A stretch of DNA of 8,589 nt from Clostridia bacterium. GTDB lineage: Bacteria; Bacillota_A; Clostridia; Oscillospirales; CAG-272. Location of the stretch: the NCBI GenBank assembly GCA_017462145.1, contig JAFTRT010000193.1:1-8589 (forward strand), given 5' to 3'. Under the pieces are notes generated by a model that did not search any database, was not told where the DNA came from, and was given only the letters and a program-made list of their open reading frames with translations. Numbering within the stretch: position 1 is the first letter of the stretch; the number at the start of each line of letters is the position of its first letter. Below, in pieces: positions 6,701 through 8,589 of this stretch. Both the position numbers and the translations under genes were made by a program.

Positions 6701-8051
6701 GAAAGCCGTCAAGCGAGATCGTTTGTGCAACGGACAATCCGATCTGTCCGACGTGGGCTATCCTGCCGAGTTTGACCATGCGGTAAACGGCTATTGGGGA
6801 ACGGTGGAAAAGGCAGATGCCATTCCGTCGGGAAGCTCGTTGACCATTACCGAATGTCCGAAAAACAGCGAGGATCTTTACAATAAACTCTCCGTGGCGA
6901 TGAAGCGGGATCTGCTTTTGAACGCCCAAGGCGAGCCTGTCAGCGCATCCTTGGGGCGAAAGCTGAAAAAGGGGGAACTGTTGCTTGCTTTGGACATTCG
7001 CACCGATCTCCCCTCCGCCTCTCTGCCCTACCGTGTGACCATTCTGCTTCCGAATGGCTTTGAGCAGGAGACCTTATTGGGTGTGGTATGCTTCGGAGCA
7101 GGCGGCTCTGCCGAGTTTCTCCCTTGCACCAGAGAGGGAGATCAGTTGATCTTTGAGACCACACATTTCTCCGATTTTTATTTGGTAGCCGAATCCGACC
7201 TGAATTTACTGCCCGCCATCCTACTGGTAAGTCTGCTGATTCTCTGCGAGCTCATTGCGGTGTCATGGCTCTTATATCGCCGCTACCGTCGCAGAAAAAA
7301 TGAAGATGATACCGAGGCAGATGGAGAGCCGCCTCTGCTTCCCTTTGCTGCCGTCGTTCCGTTCTCTCTTTTCTCTTATCCCAAGCTTTTGCAGATCAAG
7401 CCCGAGCACGGCGGAAGCCTACTGATCGTGCTGTCGGGAGCGGCTCTGCTGTTGGGTGCCGCCATTGCGGTGTTGATCCGTCAGGAAGCCGAACGAGAGA
7501 AGAGAAACAAGCAGAACGCAATCGAAAAACAAAAGGCCGCTCACAGCGGCAAAAAAGAACGGCATGCTCTGCCCAACCGCCACACAGCGGCGCTCCCGCC
7601 AAGACGGGCTGATGAATTTATGATGCGAGACAGCACGGAAATGGTCACCGACACCGAGGCGCTTCGGGTCTCGGCAGCGGCCAACATCGCTTTGGCCGAG
7701 GAGGAAACCTTGAACGATGAGCTTTTGTCCACCGCTCGGGAGGGTCGTCCGCCCGAGGACCTGGATCTCCCCCAAGCAGGAGATGCCGCCTTGGAAGAAA
7801 CCGACCGTGAAGAGGAGGAACGGCGCTATGAGCTCAACGTGGATGTACTGGCCCGACATTTTTCCGCAGGGGATTGCGTAACCCCTGAATTGTTGAAGAA
7901 AATGGGCGTGATTCCATCCAATGTGACCCACCTAAAAATCTTGGCACGGGGACGGTTGACCATTCCCTTGCATATCTCTGCGCAGGAATTCAGTTCCGCC
8001 GCCCTCCGTATGATCCGCAAAGCCGGCGGCAAGGCATATAAAATCCGCTGA
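3735..8051 (+). CDS. Large secreted, membrane-anchored helical protein with a C-terminal L15-like domain
   Basis: 1438 residues; the full architecture is not one I recognise by name. Residues 18-38 are a signal peptide (basic HRRW, hydrophobic core, ASA-AS cleavage site). Residues 40-995 are Ala/Leu/Glu-rich and almost wholly helical, built as successive bundles. Two alignable units near the end (about 857-925 and 926-992) each contain a YSE-(A/E)-A motif, like FIVAR-type surface bundles. About 1000-1152 looks beta-rich and ends TTHFSDFYLVAE, a motif common just outside the membrane in clostridial surface proteins. 1157-1181 is a membrane helix followed by RRYRRRK (inside). 1200-1215 is a shorter hydrophobic segment, and 1228-1248 another membrane helix followed by a basic stretch. 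Then comes an acidic linker and, at 1365-1438, a ribosomal L15/L18e-like domain. Three C-terminal passes would place that domain in the cytoplasm; with only two it would be outside. No sortase or S-layer motif. Single gene with its own promoter and terminator. Confidence 0.9.
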   Translation: MKEIKTVPRSSGTHPHRRWLLGGILLLLLACFATTASAASLREENLALCTKRSTELTGQLESYRTMDDSVGQQISGSVTSAVVKYQKQLLDLQTHPELSTRSLESEIDLAFWRGTTAGKLTWIYVTNAASASGETESRSFLAAYEALMTELDGDSLLSDSSPDSYACRLNVAIYSERIRSLAEDGDSRTTSAILAGAVARVRAMTSGELSGESYQAVWEQARTDAAAQRHRDALYGDFCHFYESIAPAASAEADEITSLLFHCLSHDTTLSQMNTSLKEAAFSLLDRYATGTHRTAYILTVKEKVSREIASASANGRRACISPLGDGFSHAYAVSEAKDELTLTAQNSGLLPSETLTALVSEYVADRGIFDRCTTAEALSFELWRASLRIDWLRETEMAKGTVSQILSGFDAQELLQQADALRTATDLRILGVTATDEAAKTLCTAIVAEGTAGLAALSLDAHAEQFRLTHVSAIETAPSALTVSHRAVLTAALEDWELLSTEVKNRLTEEAAKLKENYRRMIRLLIAASVRSDEAEAYRSMEADKLYVSLSALSHADLTAFRKAADSILMRSDTIAALLDAYGQILQKTDYSQYAEARKNALRLATEAGCLAIQSCTSEGETLQEELATLLSDRLLELTRQDAIARIYLAAEGTETDEITGAIRIAETQILAAVSEDTVLSLAKSCILTVRKTVLRDKADGLALTAEQALSTLTYLSDTDRSLYLTRLQEKIGTAKSALLSAAETPTAELAYATLTLEWEEIWKEATAADLLLCKTDAALRLETMIAAAKAELAALEDTEESVKQQFATDLETLLTNALASVHLSADTQGVSQLLTKTGEEATALVKDARLYRIRLYRAELLTELEGLFGQSEHYSEAAYARVQAELTAFSLSLEARETSEEYDTLFRTAKARLASIPTLLEDAKTEVSALLQSTYDSLTASSALYSEEALAELTRLAEEAKNAISAVTAVSQHGLVRELADQALAAMKAVKRDRLCNGQSDLSDVGYPAEFDHAVNGYWGTVEKADAIPSGSSLTITECPKNSEDLYNKLSVAMKRDLLLNAQGEPVSASLGRKLKKGELLLALDIRTDLPSASLPYRVTILLPNGFEQETLLGVVCFGAGGSAEFLPCTREGDQLIFETTHFSDFYLVAESDLNLLPAILLVSLLILCELIAVSWLLYRRYRRRKNEDDTEADGEPPLLPFAAVVPFSLFSYPKLLQIKPEHGGSLLIVLSGAALLLGAAIAVLIRQEAEREKRNKQNAIEKQKAAHSGKKERHALPNRHTAALPPRRADEFMMRDSTEMVTDTEALRVSAAANIALAEEETLNDELLSTAREGRPPEDLDLPQAGDAALEETDREEEERRYELNVDVLARHFSAGDCVTPELLKKMGVIPSNVTHLKILARGRLTIPLHISAQEFSSAALRMIRKAGGKAYKIR
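7827..8048 (+). other. Region encoding the ribosomal protein L15/L18e-like domain
   Basis: Residues 1365-1438 read like the C-terminal half of bacterial ribosomal protein L15. ELNVDVLARHF corresponds to the L15 'vsvd-LN-F' strand, CVTPELLKKMGVI to 'VVTPELL-ENGVI', and KILARGRLTIPLHISAQEFSSAALRMIRKAGG (1401-1432) to the KxLGxGxLxxxLxVxAxxFSxSAxxxIExAGG block. Residues 1401-1431 satisfy the PROSITE L15 pattern as I remember it, including Phe1419, Ser1420, Ala1423, Ile1427 and Gly1431. The N-terminal rRNA-threading half of true L15 is absent, so this is not the ribosomal protein gene but a borrowed domain. What it binds is unknown; RNA or a protein partner at the membrane are both open. Confidence 0.85.
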
Positions 8052-8070
8052 AGGATGCGGGGATGCGTTT

Positions 8071-8102
8071 TTTGGAAACTTTCTTGAAAGAAAGTTTCCA
8101 AA
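8071..8102. repeat. 15-bp perfect inverted repeat after the large gene
   Basis: TTTGGAAACTTTCTT (8071-8085) and its exact reverse complement (8088-8102) flank only GA, so the real loop must open two or more base pairs. It begins 20 bases after the stop of the large membrane-protein gene. It is AT-rich at both ends and lacks a T-run after it on either strand, so it is more likely an mRNA-stabilising hairpin or a dispersed palindromic element than a terminator. Confidence 0.75.
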
Positions 8103-8180
8103 CCTTCAAAGAACTGAACAAAATAGATTTTTGCGCCCTACGCTTTGTGTAGCAAAACCGCTTCGCTTTCTTCTTAAGAG

Positions 8181-8250
8181 AGAAACCCGTCGGACACTGC
8201 ACAAGCCCATCAAAGATGGGCTGTGCTAACCGATCGGGTTTCTTTTTATT
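8181..8250 (+). terminator. Strong intrinsic terminator of the large membrane-protein gene
   Basis: An outer stem pairs 8181-8193 with 8230-8243 (AGAAACCCG/CGGGTTTCT core, one bulged T at 8234). Across a small internal loop, an inner stem pairs 8199-8211 with 8215-8226 (GCCCATC/GATGGGC core, bulged A at 8204, loop AAA). The stem is followed by TTTCTTTTTATT. It lies about 130 bases past the stop codon, so the transcript would include the 8071 hairpin. It is unusually long and two-tiered for a terminator. Confidence 0.8.
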
Positions 8251-8348
8251 TGTTATTTGGAAAACAAAGTGTGAAGCTGTTTGTATGGCTTTCTATTGCG
8301 AATGTTTGCGTTCTCCCCGTCTTTGTCATCATACTTGCTTCGCAAGAG

Positions 8349-8429
8349 GAGCGAGCGCAAGCGAGTCGAACATTTGCGGTCGAGCGGAAGCGAGCGATGC
8401 AAATGTACAAGACCATGTCTTGAGGGATC
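8349..8429 (+). repeat. Structured two-hairpin repeat, left copy
   Basis: A 22-base block (8349-8370: GAGCGAGCGC then AAGCGAGTCGAA) is followed by hairpin A, with stem ACATTTGC/GCAAATGT at 8370-8377 and 8399-8406 and a 21-base loop containing GAGCGGAAGCGAGC. Hairpin B follows, with stem CAAGAC/GTCTTG at 8408-8413 and 8417-8422 and loop CAT, and then GAGGGATC to 8429. A second copy in opposite orientation lies at 8502-8588. Likely a dispersed intergenic element; family not recognised. Confidence 0.65.
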
Positions 8430-8501
8430 CATAAACAGATTTCGTTGTCTTACTTTACACAATGTTACATTTACAAAATAAGATCGCAAAATCCCATCGG
8501 A

Positions 8502-8588
8502 GATCCCATCGGAACACGATGTGTTCCTCGGTTTTGTATCGGCTCGCTTCGCTCCCTCAACAAAACTTCGACTCGCTTACGCTCGTTC
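8502..8588 (-). repeat. Structured two-hairpin repeat, right copy (inverted)
   Basis: Read on the minus strand it follows the same order as the left copy. The opening block (8588-8567) matches at 20 of 22 positions. Hairpin A has stem GTTTTGT/ACAAAAC (8560-8566 with 8531-8537 on the plus strand) and a 22-base loop containing GAGCGAAGCGAGC. Hairpin B has stem GGAACAC/GTGTTCC (8511-8517 and 8521-8527), and GATGGGATC closes the unit. It may continue past the right edge. Stems differ in sequence from the left copy while keeping full pairing. Confidence 0.65.
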
Positions 8589-8589
8589 A

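Larger units (their letters stand above)
8052..8589. other. Gene-free stretch with hairpins, terminator and repeats
   Basis: No open frame here has a ribosome binding site, sensible composition or recognisable product; the few short ones overlap hairpins and repeats. From left to right it holds a tandem GGATGCG (8053-8059, 8061-8067), a 15-bp hairpin (8071-8102), a weak imperfect hairpin (about 8128-8156), a terminator (8181-8250), a small hairpin CTTGC/GCAAG (8334-8346) and two inverted structured repeats (8349-8429, 8502-8588). Between the repeats, 8430-8501 is AT-rich, has three TTACA motifs, and carries an extra ATCCCATCGGA copy (8491-8501) next to that of the right repeat (8503-8513). 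Confidence 0.7.

Noticed and set aside
7827..8048. A stand-alone ribosomal protein L15 gene (rplO)
   Set aside because: The match is in frame with, and continuous with, the long upstream protein; there is no internal start with a ribosome site, no N-terminal half of L15, and no ribosomal operon around it.
8071..8102. The 15-bp palindrome as an intrinsic terminator
   Set aside because: No T-run follows it on either strand; a much better terminator is at 8181-8250.
8216..8489. Small open frames of 66-78 codons near the right end, on both strands
   Set aside because: They overlap each other, the terminator and the structured repeat, lack clear ribosome binding sites and have no recognisable composition or homology.
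8349..8588. The GCGAGCG-rich repeats as a CRISPR array
   Set aside because: There are only two copies, in opposite orientation, with no regular spacers and no cas genes.

Overview
The window looks like chromosomal DNA from an endospore-forming clostridium, probably of the Oscillospirales/Ruminococcaceae type. This is inferred from an intact sporulation sigma factor (sigK), a PPi-type phosphofructokinase, the ACT-domain/UPF0210 gene pair common in Firmicutes, moderately GC-rich codon use and strong Shine-Dalgarno sites. No phage, plasmid, CRISPR or defence genes are visible.

Layout, left to right. (1) 1-975, minus: PPi-dependent 6-phosphofructokinase, cut by the left edge. (2) 976-1114: short divergent intergenic region with a plausible SigE-type promoter for the next gene. 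(3) 1115-1813, plus: sigK, uninterrupted and with a hydrophobic pro-sequence. (4) 1810-3169, minus: UPF0210/DUF711 (PFL family) gene, convergent with sigK. The two stop codons share one TTAA, and a 12-bp hairpin in the last sigK codons probably ends transcription. The reading frame is broken by one extra base in a six-base homopolymer. (5) 3188-3457, minus: small ACT-domain protein heading the same two-gene operon, with a near-consensus SigA promoter. (6) 3458-3734: divergent promoter region. (7) 3735-8051, plus: a 1438-residue secreted and membrane-anchored protein. It has a signal peptide, more than 900 residues of helical bundles, a beta-rich membrane-proximal domain, membrane segments, and a C-terminal cytoplasmic tail ending in a ribosomal protein L15/L18e-like fold. 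(8) 8052-8589: 538 bases with no credible gene. They hold a 15-bp hairpin, a strong bidirectional-looking terminator, and two inverted copies of an ~80-base structured repeat.

The genes do not form one pathway: glycolysis, mother-cell sporulation control and a conserved small-molecule-sensing pair sit side by side. The two most unusual items are the membrane protein that carries an L15-like domain behind its transmembrane region, and the paired repeat at the right end. In that repeat both hairpin stems differ in sequence between the copies but keep their pairing, which points to selection or inheritance of structure.
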